Assembly: GCF_014698045.1 (NCBI RefSeq)
Contig: NZ_JACJSE010000002.1
Coordinates: 124,001 to 188,000 of the forward strand
DNA: 64,000 bases
From: Aulosira sp. FACHB-615
GTDB taxonomy: Bacteria > Cyanobacteriota > Cyanobacteriia > Cyanobacteriales > Nostocaceae
Direction: 5' to 3'
The notes beneath the pieces are model-generated. The model was not told the origin of the DNA. It saw nothing but the letters and a program-made list of their open reading frames with translations, and made no database searches. A program made the translations under genes and the position numbers. Below, in pieces: positions 1 through 7,899 of this stretch (positions are counted from its first letter, which is position 1; every line of letters begins with the position of its first letter).

Positions 1-301
1 AAAGAAAATTCAACTGTTGGTTAAAAATACAGGTACGGCTTCGGTTTTACCCACAGCTACCTGGAATTTAAAAAGAGCAGGAAAAGTGATCAGAAGTGGA
101 CAATTACCACCAACAGCTATTGTGGCTCAAAGCGATCGCAATTTTTTCCTCAACCTTGTAGCTCAAAATCAGCCAGAAATTACGCCTGGTCAATATGAAC
201 TCAGTGGTGAGCTATTGTGGAGTGAAGGCTTGGCAGAAAAAACGGTTCCTTTCAATGTCAATTTGACTATACCTCAAACTGCGGCATCTGCTCTTCGTTA
301 A
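1..301 (+). CDS. C-terminal part of a secreted pilus-chaperone-like protein (5' partial)
   Basis: The reading frame is open from the first complete codon of the window (base 2) to a TAA at 299-301, so the gene begins upstream. The visible 99 or so residues are rich in beta-strand-forming residues and read like an immunoglobulin-like domain, with a repeated pattern of hydrophobic and polar residues around a Q-P-E-I-T-P-G-Q-Y stretch. It lies about 450 bp before an usher-like gene on the same strand. In cyanobacteria such ushers are commonly preceded by a periplasmic chaperone-like gene, which is why I infer that role. The sequence alone does not prove it, because the N-terminal chaperone domain lies outside the window. 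Confidence 0.5.
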   Translation, partial: KKIQLLVKNTGTASVLPTATWNLKRAGKVIRSGQLPPTAIVAQSDRNFFLNLVAQNQPEITPGQYELSGELLWSEGLAEKTVPFNVNLTIPQTAASALR

Positions 302-752
302 TCAGGTCAGACTATTTCCTGATAGATTCAGCATTCTTTCTACTTTGTACCTTTGTGTATTTGGAGTTATTAATTCACGAAGGTACAAAGATATAAATAT
401 AGCAGAAGGCAGGAGGCAAAGTCTTACTATTCCTGGCATTCAAGCTTTGAAATTTTCCTAACATTTCTGACTACCGCTATAGTTTTGATAGTTGTAATAA
501 TTATGCAGATTTGACGCTACAAAATTCTGATAATTATTACTAGACCTCTTGCATAAATCAGATTATGCCTACTAAACAAGCGAATGATCTGTAACTCTTT
601 GCGCCTTTGCGCCTTTGCGTGAGACTTAAAATTCGTGTTTCATAACATTCGTGCAAGAGTTCTACTAATTTTGGTAAGCATTCAGACTTGCTCAAGCTTA
701 GATAATCAATCCTATAAAAAATTAATTTAATTTGTAACTCTTTTAAAATACT
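302..752. other. Intergenic region with two inverted repeats
   Basis: No gene was found. Bases 343-390 form a long inverted repeat with arms CTTTGTACCTTTGTG and CACGAAGGTACAAAG (one mismatch), just after the upstream stop codon; no T-run follows, so it is not a clear terminator. Bases 541-663 form a repeat-like unit described separately. The last 90 bases before the usher gene are AT-rich and could hold its promoter. Confidence 0.6.
541..663. repeat. MITE-like dispersed repeat, ends TAGACCTCTTGCA / TGCAAGAGTTCTA
   Basis: The two ends are imperfect inverted copies (AGACCTCTTGCA and TGCAAGAGTTCT) about 120 bp apart. The interior contains short CGCCTTTG tandem copies of the kind common between cyanobacterial genes. 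No coding capacity. Only one copy was seen in this window, so its mobility is inferred from the structure. Confidence 0.4.
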
Positions 753-3700
753 GTGTCTTACTTAATATCTAATACTGAACTTTCCCCAGATACTAATTAT
801 TTACCATCTGTAAATGCGATCGCTCAACCGCAAACTGCTGCATCATTGTCTTCAGCAAGTTCCACTCCAGTAGTTATTAAACCTAGCGCACCCGAAAATT
901 TACCGCCCCAATACTCTCCCATCGACAAAACTTTAACTCCCACAGCAACTATCAAATCCTCCGCTTCGCAGACTTCTGAATCAGAAATACAGCAGTTTGC
1001 GCCAGTCGTCGCACCGCCCGAAAGCTTTGCTCCCGAAGCTTCTTTATCTCATACAGTTAAATTATCAGATGACTCAGAAATACAGTTTGCGCCAGTCATT
1101 GCACCGCCAGAAAGCTTTGCTCCTGAAGCTGCTTTATCTCATACAGTTAAATTATCAGACTCTTCATTGCAGACTTCCCCAGAAGAGAAAACAAAAGCGA
1201 GAAGCGAACCACCATCGATTAAAGTGCCAATCTCAGAACCTGGATTTCTCTCTTGTGAGAAATCCAGGGGTGTGGGAAGGGTGGGAGGATGGGGAGGGGT
1301 GGGAAGAAATCTTTCCTCCCACACTTCCCTCTCTCCCCACACTTCCCCCTCTTCCCCCTCTTCCCCCTCTCCCCACACCCTCCACCCATACGTGAGAGAT
1401 TCGGGAGAAGAGTTACGGGTTTTTCCCGTGGGGTTAGATGTAGACCAACGTCCCAGCATTAAAAGTGTGTTAATGCGTGGTCGAGAAGATGGTATGCAAG
1501 CAATTAATTTTGAGCAATGGTTGATACCTTATGAGGCTGTAGTTAGGGCTTTGCAACTCAATGTCACAACTTTAGCTGATGGTCAATTAGAAATTCGCGC
1601 TCCTGGTTTGGTGACTCGAATTAATCCGCAAAAACTCACAAATGATCCGCAATTGGGATTGGTGTTTTCTGTCGCTCAGTTGCAAACTTTGTTAGGAGTC
1701 ACAGCCAAATTTGATATTAGTGATTATGCTGTGCGCTTAGAACGCCCTTGGTTGCTCAAAGCCACCCAGGTAATTGCACCACCAGAACCAATTGTAGAAT
1801 TAGCTGGATTACCAGAAGTTCCGGCTCCTGGCTTGACTTTGACCGCCGTTGAGCAAAAATTGAACGTTAGTGGTTCAGCTAGTGGTACGTCTAATTATCA
1901 AGGAGACTTCGCCGCAGTGGGTACAGCTTTGGGTGGTAGTTGGTTTGTGCGTGTTAATCAACCTCAGTTTCAAAATCCCACAGCTTGGCAAGTTGCAGAA
2001 GCACAATTTCTCCGACAAACAAATCAAGCTGATTATGTGATTGGTTCACAGGCTCCTTTTTGGTTGAGCCAAGGTACTGGTGATTATTGGGGGTTGACCA
2101 CAATTCAACGCTGGGGATTTCAACCGCCCAAAACTGTTGGTGGTGGTTTATCGCCCAATCAAAGAATGCAGTCTGATCAAATTGGGCGGGTAATTACGGG
2201 AAAAGCCGCACCAGGAACTTTAGTGAGACTAACTCAAGGTTTAGGCGATCGCATTATTGCCGAAGTTTTGGTAGATTCTTCGGAAATTTATCGCTTTAAT
2301 GATGTCAAAGTTGATACGCGATTTTTAGGGGCAACTTATCAATTGTTGCTTTATCCCCAAGGAAGATTAACAGAAACACCAGAAATTAGAAATGTGACAT
2401 TTTCTACCTTACCCGGACAACTCCCCGCCGGCGCAAGTGCGTTGGTAGTTTCTGGTGGTTTCCGCAGACAATTTGCGGATGCTAATTCTGTAATTGGGGA
2501 GTTTGCTGATTTTCGTGGTGGTGTAGCCCAACGCTGGGGTTTATCTCCTGATTTAACAGTAGGTTTGGGTGGTGTTTACGATCAATCATTTCGTGGCTTG
2601 GCAGAAATATTTTATCAACCCCAAAATCTGCCGTTAAAAGTGGCTTTATCGGCTTTGAGTGGCGATCGCTGGGATATTAATACTAATGTCACATTTGATA
2701 TCTCACCTCAGATTAATACGCGATTTACGAGCGATCGCTATAAAAGCCGATTTGATTTTGATTGGCGAATGTCTCCTTGGTTGACTTTACTTGGTGGTGT
2801 CGATAGCAAAGAAGGCGGATTTGGCGGTGTGCAAATTGCTCATAACCGCAAAAATTCTTTTACCTTTGCGCGGATGACTTTCAATACCCAAAGTCATGTA
2901 CGCTGGAATTTATTGCATCGTTGGGGACAACTAGAGTTAAACAGCAATGGTAACGAAATTGCTTCAGCATCGGAATTAGCTTACTATCTTTCTCCCAAGA
3001 AATTTACTCACCAAGGCAACGCCTTATTTTTGGGTTATGAAACTAGTAATATTTTTACTCAAAGCGATCGCCTCGCTACCTTGGGATGGCGCTATCGTTC
3101 CCCACAACGCTCTTTGAATGGTAACTATTTTTGGGAAGCACAACTAGCTTATGGTATTGGTTCCCTCGGTTCTGGGGTCATTGCAACTTTAGGCACCAAT
3201 ATTCTCCCTGGCTTATTACTCCGGGGACGTTATCAAGGCATTTCCACTACATCCAATGAACCAAGTTTTGGCTTAGAGTTGGTATCTAGTCTTGACTTGC
3301 AAAGAGGTATCAAGCCTCACCCCTCTCGCCAAGCGAACAACTTACGTACTCAAGGCGGAATTTGGATTCAGCCATTTTTCGACCGCAACGGTAACGGTAA
3401 ACGCGATCCCAATGAACCTATATATTTGGATCAGCCAAACTTACTATTTACCATTAACAATCAACCTTTACAGTCTTTTGCACCCACAATTCAAAATGAT
3501 GGCGCTTTGATTTATTTATCTCCCGGCAAATATCGCCTTGACCTCGATCCGGCTGGCTTTCCAGCCAACTGGCAAACAGCCATTGAAGCTTTAGCCGTGG
3601 ATGTAGTTGCTGGCAGTTACACACCTGTTATGCTACCCATGATTCGTTCTTTTACTCGCTCAGGCGTGGTTACTGATTCTCGCGGTAAACCAATTCCCGG

Positions 3701-3893
3701 TGCCAAAGTCGAAGCCATAGAACTAAATTCGGGACAAAAGCGATTCTCCGTTACCAATGGCGCAGGAGTCTATTATTTGCAAGGTTTACAGCAAGGTAAC
3801 TACAAAATAGAAGTCAATGGCCAGCCGCTTAACACCGAAAATTTACAACTACAAGAAACCTCAGCACCATTTCAAGAACTCAATCTTCAGTGA
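753..3893 (+). CDS. Outer-membrane fimbrial usher-like protein with C-terminal carboxypeptidase-regulatory-like domain
   Basis: A 1046-residue protein with the features of a chaperone-usher outer-membrane usher, which would export and anchor surface fibres. Residues about 225-345 hold a small N-terminal domain. From about 375 on there are alternating beta strands of a large barrel, including a plug-like region around the V-I-T-G-K-A-A-P-G-T sequence. The C-terminus has a D-R-N-G-N-G-K-R-D acidic loop typical of calcium-binding segments (about residue 886) and then a carboxypeptidase-regulatory-like beta sandwich (about 967-1046). Residues 77-136 are two copies of a 30-residue repeat, and residues about 162-218 are encoded by a dispersed repeat element. 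The frame starts at GTG 753, six bases after an in-frame stop. The N-terminus has no recognisable signal peptide, which is odd for an outer-membrane protein, so the true N-terminus may be lost or in another frame. Confidence 0.7.
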   Translation: MSYLISNTELSPDTNYLPSVNAIAQPQTAASLSSASSTPVVIKPSAPENLPPQYSPIDKTLTPTATIKSSASQTSESEIQQFAPVVAPPESFAPEASLSHTVKLSDDSEIQFAPVIAPPESFAPEAALSHTVKLSDSSLQTSPEEKTKARSEPPSIKVPISEPGFLSCEKSRGVGRVGGWGGVGRNLSSHTSLSPHTSPSSPSSPSPHTLHPYVRDSGEELRVFPVGLDVDQRPSIKSVLMRGREDGMQAINFEQWLIPYEAVVRALQLNVTTLADGQLEIRAPGLVTRINPQKLTNDPQLGLVFSVAQLQTLLGVTAKFDISDYAVRLERPWLLKATQVIAPPEPIVELAGLPEVPAPGLTLTAVEQKLNVSGSASGTSNYQGDFAAVGTALGGSWFVRVNQPQFQNPTAWQVAEAQFLRQTNQADYVIGSQAPFWLSQGTGDYWGLTTIQRWGFQPPKTVGGGLSPNQRMQSDQIGRVITGKAAPGTLVRLTQGLGDRIIAEVLVDSSEIYRFNDVKVDTRFLGATYQLLLYPQGRLTETPEIRNVTFSTLPGQLPAGASALVVSGGFRRQFADANSVIGEFADFRGGVAQRWGLSPDLTVGLGGVYDQSFRGLAEIFYQPQNLPLKVALSALSGDRWDINTNVTFDISPQINTRFTSDRYKSRFDFDWRMSPWLTLLGGVDSKEGGFGGVQIAHNRKNSFTFARMTFNTQSHVRWNLLHRWGQLELNSNGNEIASASELAYYLSPKKFTHQGNALFLGYETSNIFTQSDRLATLGWRYRSPQRSLNGNYFWEAQLAYGIGSLGSGVIATLGTNILPGLLLRGRYQGISTTSNEPSFGLELVSSLDLQRGIKPHPSRQANNLRTQGGIWIQPFFDRNGNGKRDPNEPIYLDQPNLLFTINNQPLQSFAPTIQNDGALIYLSPGKYRLDLDPAGFPANWQTAIEALAVDVVAGSYTPVMLPMIRSFTRSGVVTDSRGKPIPGAKVEAIELNSGQKRFSVTNGAGVYYLQGLQQGNYKIEVNGQPLNTENLQLQETSAPFQELNLQ
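981..1160 (+). repeat. Two tandem ~90-bp coding repeats in the usher gene
   Basis: Unit one starts at 981 and unit two at 1074. Both encode F-A-P-V-(V/I)-A-P-P-E-S-F-A-P-E-A followed by (S/A)-L-S-H-T-V-K-L-S-D. They differ by a codon deletion and a few substitutions, so they look like a recent in-frame duplication in the proline-rich N-terminal linker. Confidence 0.85.
1237..1405. repeat. Dispersed repeat family A, copy 1, inside the usher reading frame
   Basis: Begins AACCTGGATTTCTC, has an internal palindrome (GGATTTCTC / GAGAAATCC), a purine/pyrimidine-rich middle with CTTCCCC tandem copies, and ends GTGAGAGATTCGGG. The same element occurs at 41490-41591 and, in reverse orientation and truncated, at 55872-55984. 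Here it lies wholly within a coding frame, which it leaves open. Confidence 0.85.
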
Positions 3894-4065
3894 AATAAAC
3901 TGGGTTAGCGGTTATGGATCAAAGCTAAAGGCAGAAATATATACAGAAATGAAGTATTTTGTCTAATTTTGGCTAAAAATTTTACATTATAAATATTAAT
4001 CAATCTGTATCAAATGATTCTAATTTAGATTTAGTTAAGAGTTAAGATGACCAGATTACGTTAAA

Positions 4066-5355
4066 TTGTGGTTAATCTACAAAAAATTGTCACAACAATT
4101 AATTCATCCTGTTTTCCCAGCCTCGATTTTAAAACTTGATAATGGTCTAACATTGATTCATCAAGAGATTCCGACTACTCCCGTGGTTGTGGCGGATGTA
4201 TGGGTGCGTGCTGGAGCAGCCAGAGAGCCAGAACAGTGGTTTGGGATGGCTCATTTTTTAGAACACATGATTTTTAAAGGGACAGCCACAATTGCCCCTG
4301 GAGCTTTTGATTATAAAATTGAAAACCGTGGTGGCGTGAGTAATGCAGCCACCAGCCACGACTACGCTCATTACTGCGTGACCACTGCTGCACCTTATTT
4401 AGAAGATACCTTGCCTTATCTGGCAGAAATACTAGTCAATGCAGCTATTCCTGACGATGAATTTCTGCGCGAACGAGATGTAGTACTAGAAGAAATTCGC
4501 TCTTGTTATGATGATCCTGAATGGCTGGGATTTCAGTCTTTGATCAAAAATGTGTATCCGCAGCATCCTTATGGACGTTCGGTGCTGGGTACAGAGCAGG
4601 AACTGATGCAGCACTCAGCCGATGACATGCGCTGTTTTCATCGCGCTCACTATCAGCCAGAAAATATGACTGTGGTAATTGTGGGCGGAATTGAAAAAGC
4701 CAAAGCCTGGGAATTAGTGAATCAATCATTTGCTAATTTTGCTCCACCTGTTGATTGTCCACCATCTATTACAGCCCAAAAACCGTTAATTCAAGGTATA
4801 CAGCGTCAAGAACTGTGTTTACCCAGGCTAGAGCAAGGGCGGTTACTCATGGCTTGGACTGCACCGGGAGTTGACCAACTCCGCACTGCTTATGGCTTAG
4901 ATGTGTTATCTGTATTCTTAACAGAGGGGCGGACTTCGCGCTTGGTGCGTGACTTGCGGGAAGAACAGCAATTAGTGTATGGAATTTGTAGTAATTTTTC
5001 TCTACAAAAAGAATCGAGTTTATTTACTATCACTGCTTGGCTAGAACCAGAAAACATCGAGAAAGTAGAGTACTTAATTCGCAGTCATTTACATGATTTG
5101 CAAACTGACGGAATTAGGGAACAAGAATTAGCAAGAATGCGTAGGTTGTTATGTAATGAGTATGCTTTTTCGACGGAAACGCCCAACCAATTAACCGGGC
5201 TGTATGGTTACTACAACACTATTGCTCAAGCGGAAGTAGCCACAACTTATCCAGAGCAAATTCAGTCATTTACTACCCAAGAACTGCAACAATTAGCTAA
5301 ACAGTATCTTTCACCGCAGAATTATGCAGTGACTATCCTGAAACCAGGTTACTAA
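4066..5355 (+). CDS. M16 family zinc metallopeptidase, catalytic subunit
   Basis: A 429-residue pitrilysin/processing-peptidase-type protein. The inverted zinc motif H-F-L-E-H is intact (His63, Glu66, His67), and the distal zinc ligand is Glu143 within R-D-V-V-L-E-E, the spacing normal for the family. The length matches a single M16B subunit (about 420-430). It is followed 164 bp downstream by a second M16 protein lacking the zinc motif, an arrangement known for heterodimeric bacterial M16B peptidases. The frame starts at TTG 4066; another TTG at 4087 is possible and no ATG precedes the zinc motif in frame, so the start is uncertain. The substrate is unknown; small peptides or transit-like peptides are typical for the family. 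Confidence 0.88.
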   Translation: MWLIYKKLSQQLIHPVFPASILKLDNGLTLIHQEIPTTPVVVADVWVRAGAAREPEQWFGMAHFLEHMIFKGTATIAPGAFDYKIENRGGVSNAATSHDYAHYCVTTAAPYLEDTLPYLAEILVNAAIPDDEFLRERDVVLEEIRSCYDDPEWLGFQSLIKNVYPQHPYGRSVLGTEQELMQHSADDMRCFHRAHYQPENMTVVIVGGIEKAKAWELVNQSFANFAPPVDCPPSITAQKPLIQGIQRQELCLPRLEQGRLLMAWTAPGVDQLRTAYGLDVLSVFLTEGRTSRLVRDLREEQQLVYGICSNFSLQKESSLFTITAWLEPENIEKVEYLIRSHLHDLQTDGIREQELARMRRLLCNEYAFSTETPNQLTGLYGYYNTIAQAEVATTYPEQIQSFTTQELQQLAKQYLSPQNYAVTILKPGY

Positions 5356-5361
5356 GAAGGC

Positions 5362-5415
5362 AGTCCCGATGAAACAAGTTTCATAGCCAAGCATGAAAGT
5401 GGGACTAGCATTTTT
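5362..5415 (+). terminator. Possible terminator after the first M16 gene
   Basis: Seven bases after the stop codon, AGTCCC and GGGACT form the base of an imperfect hairpin with partly pairing GATGAAAC/GCATGAAAG segments inside, followed by AGCATTTTT. The short T-run is offset from the stem, so this is only a tentative intrinsic terminator. Confidence 0.35.
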
Positions 5416-5518
5416 ACTCAGCACTCAGCACTTTCAAGTCAAAAGTCAGACGGGAAGCAAGGGAGCAGGGGTGAAAAGAACTAATGACGATTGACTAATG
5501 ACCATTGACTATTAAAAA

Positions 5519-6802
5519 ATGACTCCAACTGTAAAACCTTCCCTGTCTCACTCCTTGATTCATCGCACCGTACTCAACAATGGCATTGTTGTGTTAGTGG
5601 CAGAAAATCCGGCGGCGGATATTATTGCTGGGCGAATTTTTCTCCGGGCTGGTAGTTGTTACGAACAACGAGAACAAGCCGGGTTAGCACATTTGCTTTC
5701 GGCGGTGATGACTAAAGGCTGTGAAGGGCTTTCGAGCTTAGAAATTGCCGAACAAGTAGAATCTGTAGGGGCTAGTTTGAGTGCAGATACCTCTACAGAT
5801 TATTTTTTGTTGTCTTTAAAGACTGTCACCTCAGATTTTCCAGAGATATTGGCATTGACGGGAAAAATTTTGCGATCGCCCACCTTCCCCGATGAACAAG
5901 TAGAATTAGAACGGCGGTTAGCCTTACAAGATATTCGCTCCCAAAAAGAACAGCCTTTTACTTTGGCTTTTGAGCAAATGCGGCAAGCCATCTACCAAAA
6001 TCATCCCTATGCGATGTCATTGCTGGGTGATGAAACTACCATGAGCCGCATTACTCGCCAAGACTTGGTGCAGTATCACCAAACTTATTTTCGTCCCGAT
6101 AATTTAGTTGTGAGTATCGCCGGCAGAATTACCTTAACAGAAGCTGTCGCCTTAGTAGAGCAAGTGTTTGGTGATTGGCAAATACCCCCACAACCATTAC
6201 CAGTATTGCATCTGCCCGAAATTCCCGTGAATCCCCAAAGTCTAATCAAGCCGCTACAAACCCAACAATCTATTGTGATGTTGGGTTATTTAGGGACAGC
6301 CGTCAATTCTCCAGATTACGCCCCACTGAAATTGCTGTCTACCTACTTGGGCAATGGCTTATCTAGTCGTTTATTTGTGGAATTACGCGAAAAACGCGGT
6401 CTGGCTTACGAAGTCTCGGCTTTTTATCCCACACGCTTGTATCCTGGTGCGTTTGTTGTTTATATGGGTACAGCCCCAGAAAATACTACCATTGCCATTG
6501 ACGGACTGCGGACAGAGGTAGATTTACTGTCGGCGACGGAAGTTTCTACCAACGCCTTTCAAGCTGCGAAAAACAAAATTCTTGGACAGTATGCTTTAGG
6601 TAAACAAACTAACGGACAAATTGCCCAGATTTACGGCTGGTATGAAATTTTAGGTTTAGGAATTAATTTTGATAGCCAATTTCAACAGCTAATTGCGGAC
6701 GTGACTGTTGCAGATGCTCAAGCTGCTGCTAGTCGGTATTTGCAAACCCCTTACTTATCTTTAGTTGGTCAGGAAGAGGCTATTAATTTGGCATTGAATT
6801 GA
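5519..6802 (+). CDS. M16 family peptidase-like protein, non-catalytic subunit
   Basis: A 427-residue M16B fold protein. At the place of the zinc motif it has H-L-L-S-A (residues 58-62), so the glutamate and second histidine are missing and it should not bind catalytic zinc. The C-terminal half has the conserved S-S-R-L-F-V-E-L-R-E-K-R-G-L-A-Y segment, which in such heterodimers supplies the substrate-binding arginine and tyrosine. I infer that it pairs with the upstream catalytic subunit. ATG 5519 is preceded only by an AT-rich stretch, without a strong Shine-Dalgarno. The spacing of 164 bp leaves open whether both genes share one transcript. Confidence 0.85.
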   Translation: MTPTVKPSLSHSLIHRTVLNNGIVVLVAENPAADIIAGRIFLRAGSCYEQREQAGLAHLLSAVMTKGCEGLSSLEIAEQVESVGASLSADTSTDYFLLSLKTVTSDFPEILALTGKILRSPTFPDEQVELERRLALQDIRSQKEQPFTLAFEQMRQAIYQNHPYAMSLLGDETTMSRITRQDLVQYHQTYFRPDNLVVSIAGRITLTEAVALVEQVFGDWQIPPQPLPVLHLPEIPVNPQSLIKPLQTQQSIVMLGYLGTAVNSPDYAPLKLLSTYLGNGLSSRLFVELREKRGLAYEVSAFYPTRLYPGAFVVYMGTAPENTTIAIDGLRTEVDLLSATEVSTNAFQAAKNKILGQYALGKQTNGQIAQIYGWYEILGLGINFDSQFQQLIADVTVADAQAAASRYLQTPYLSLVGQEEAINLALN

Positions 6803-6901
6803 TATGTGAACATATAGAGACAGGGGGGACAAGGTAGACAAGGGAGACAAGGAAGATAGACAAGATAGATTCATATCTTGCAGCATTCTCAATAACTGTA
6901 G

Positions 6902-6941
6902 GGTGGGCAATGCTCACAGTAAATTTTTAGCATTGCCCACC
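6902..6941. repeat. Palindromic repeat GGTGGGCAATGCT ... AGCATTGCCCACC
   Basis: Two perfectly complementary 13-base arms separated by a 14-base AT-rich loop. It lies between the M16 pair and the cyanovirin-like gene and may act as a transcript end for either convergent gene, but without a T-run this is inference. Confidence 0.7.
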
Positions 6942-7085
6942 TTATACCATTTTGGATTTTAGATTTTGGATTGGGTAAGGGTTGATCGGTAAGCTTTTGA
7001 GCCATCAATCTGTCGCAATCATTTTTTAATTTGGTATTACCTTAATTGCAAGTCCCCAACTGCTGCAAGATGTAAGTAGACAAGG

Positions 7086-7119
7086 GAAGTCAGGACTACT
7101 ATACGGCAGTCCTGACTTC
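7086..7119. repeat. Perfect 12-bp stem hairpin
   Basis: GAAGTCAGGACT and AGTCCTGACTTC flank a 10-base loop. It lies 140 bases past the end of the cyanovirin-like gene in that gene's direction. No poly-T follows. Confidence 0.7.
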
Positions 7120-7257
7120 TCTAGTAATACAAAGATGGTGATTTTGGGACAGGAAACAAGGAATAGAAGAGAGCTAACAATATAGTTCTAAATGAGAACC
7201 AAACCAATCTGTTCCCCGTTTCCCGTCCTCATTCCATGAGATTGATGTTTCTAGATG

Positions 7258-7644
7258 TTACTCATACTTTAGAGTGCCATCAATATTGGCAATGTGGTCG
7301 TCAAGGTTTATTGTGGTGGAAACCCACTGTTGAGCGCGGGTTTTACATTGAGCACTTAGACGTGAACCAACTAGTTGGGTTCCTCTGCAAGTCTCAATAA
7401 AGTTACCGGGTTGCCACTTCAGACTACCATTAACATTTTCAACTTCTGGGTTCAAATTAATAGAACTAGTTTTGTAAACGCCACCACTCGCTCTTTCGCA
7501 AGTAGATGTTAGAACAGAACCTTGAATACTAGTGTTACGACAAGTCAAGCTAAACTGACCCAAAGCCAAGGCAGAATTTGTGGTCATAAAAGACACAACA
7601 AATGTGAACAGGACGGCAATACATAGTTTCAGAACTGATTTCAT
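7258..7644 (-). CDS. Cyanovirin-N homologue, secreted mannose-binding lectin
   Basis: A signal peptide (about 27 residues, ending N-S-A-L-A) is followed by a 101-residue mature protein starting L-G-Q-F-S. From memory of the Nostoc ellipsosporum cyanovirin-N sequence, which starts L-G-K-F-S and is also 101 residues, about four fifths of positions are identical, with one one-residue insertion (Val29) and one one-residue deletion near residue 67. Four cysteines at mature 8, 22, 59 and 73 match its two disulfides, and the hinge proline (W-Q-P-G-N) is kept. Known sugar-site positions differ in part: Lys3 is Gln, Thr25-Asn26 are Ala-Ser, Asp44 is Asn, Ser52 is Gly. The start is taken at ATG 7644, which has GGAG nine bases upstream; ATG 7653 and TTG 7659 are also in frame. 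It stands alone between convergent repeats. Binding of high-mannose glycans is inferred from the family. Confidence 0.95.
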   Translation of the reverse strand: MKSVLKLCIAVLFTFVVSFMTTNSALALGQFSLTCRNTSIQGSVLTSTCERASGGVYKTSSINLNPEVENVNGSLKWQPGNFIETCRGTQLVGSRLSAQCKTRAQQWVSTTINLDDHIANIDGTLKYE

Positions 7645-7899
7645 TGTTTTCATCTCCAAGATAAAGAAAATCTAAACAAGGACAGACATTACAGCTATCG
7701 CTTCTATACAAACTCTATCCAATTGGGTGGTTTGTACGGGGCTATTATCAAGCAAGAATTTTTAAAACGACAAGGGTAATGATATAAAAGTTTATACTTG
7801 TGTTCAGAGTATTTTCAGTAGATGGCAAAGTTGTGCGATCGCACAAAAAATGGCATCACTGGTAGTTGTTAATACAAGGGTTAACTACCCTCTACTTTT

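Larger units (their letters stand above)
6803..7257. other. Intergenic region with several palindromes and simple repeats
   Basis: No gene was found. It holds GGGAGACAAGG-type short tandem copies (6822-6870), a 13-bp perfect hairpin at 6902-6941 and a 12-bp perfect hairpin at 7086-7119. These are the kinds of dispersed repeats usual between Nostocales genes. Neither hairpin is followed by a T-run on either strand. Confidence 0.6.

Noticed and set aside
7086..7119. Hairpin as terminator of the cyanovirin-like gene
   Set aside because: The stem is perfect but no T-run follows on either strand.
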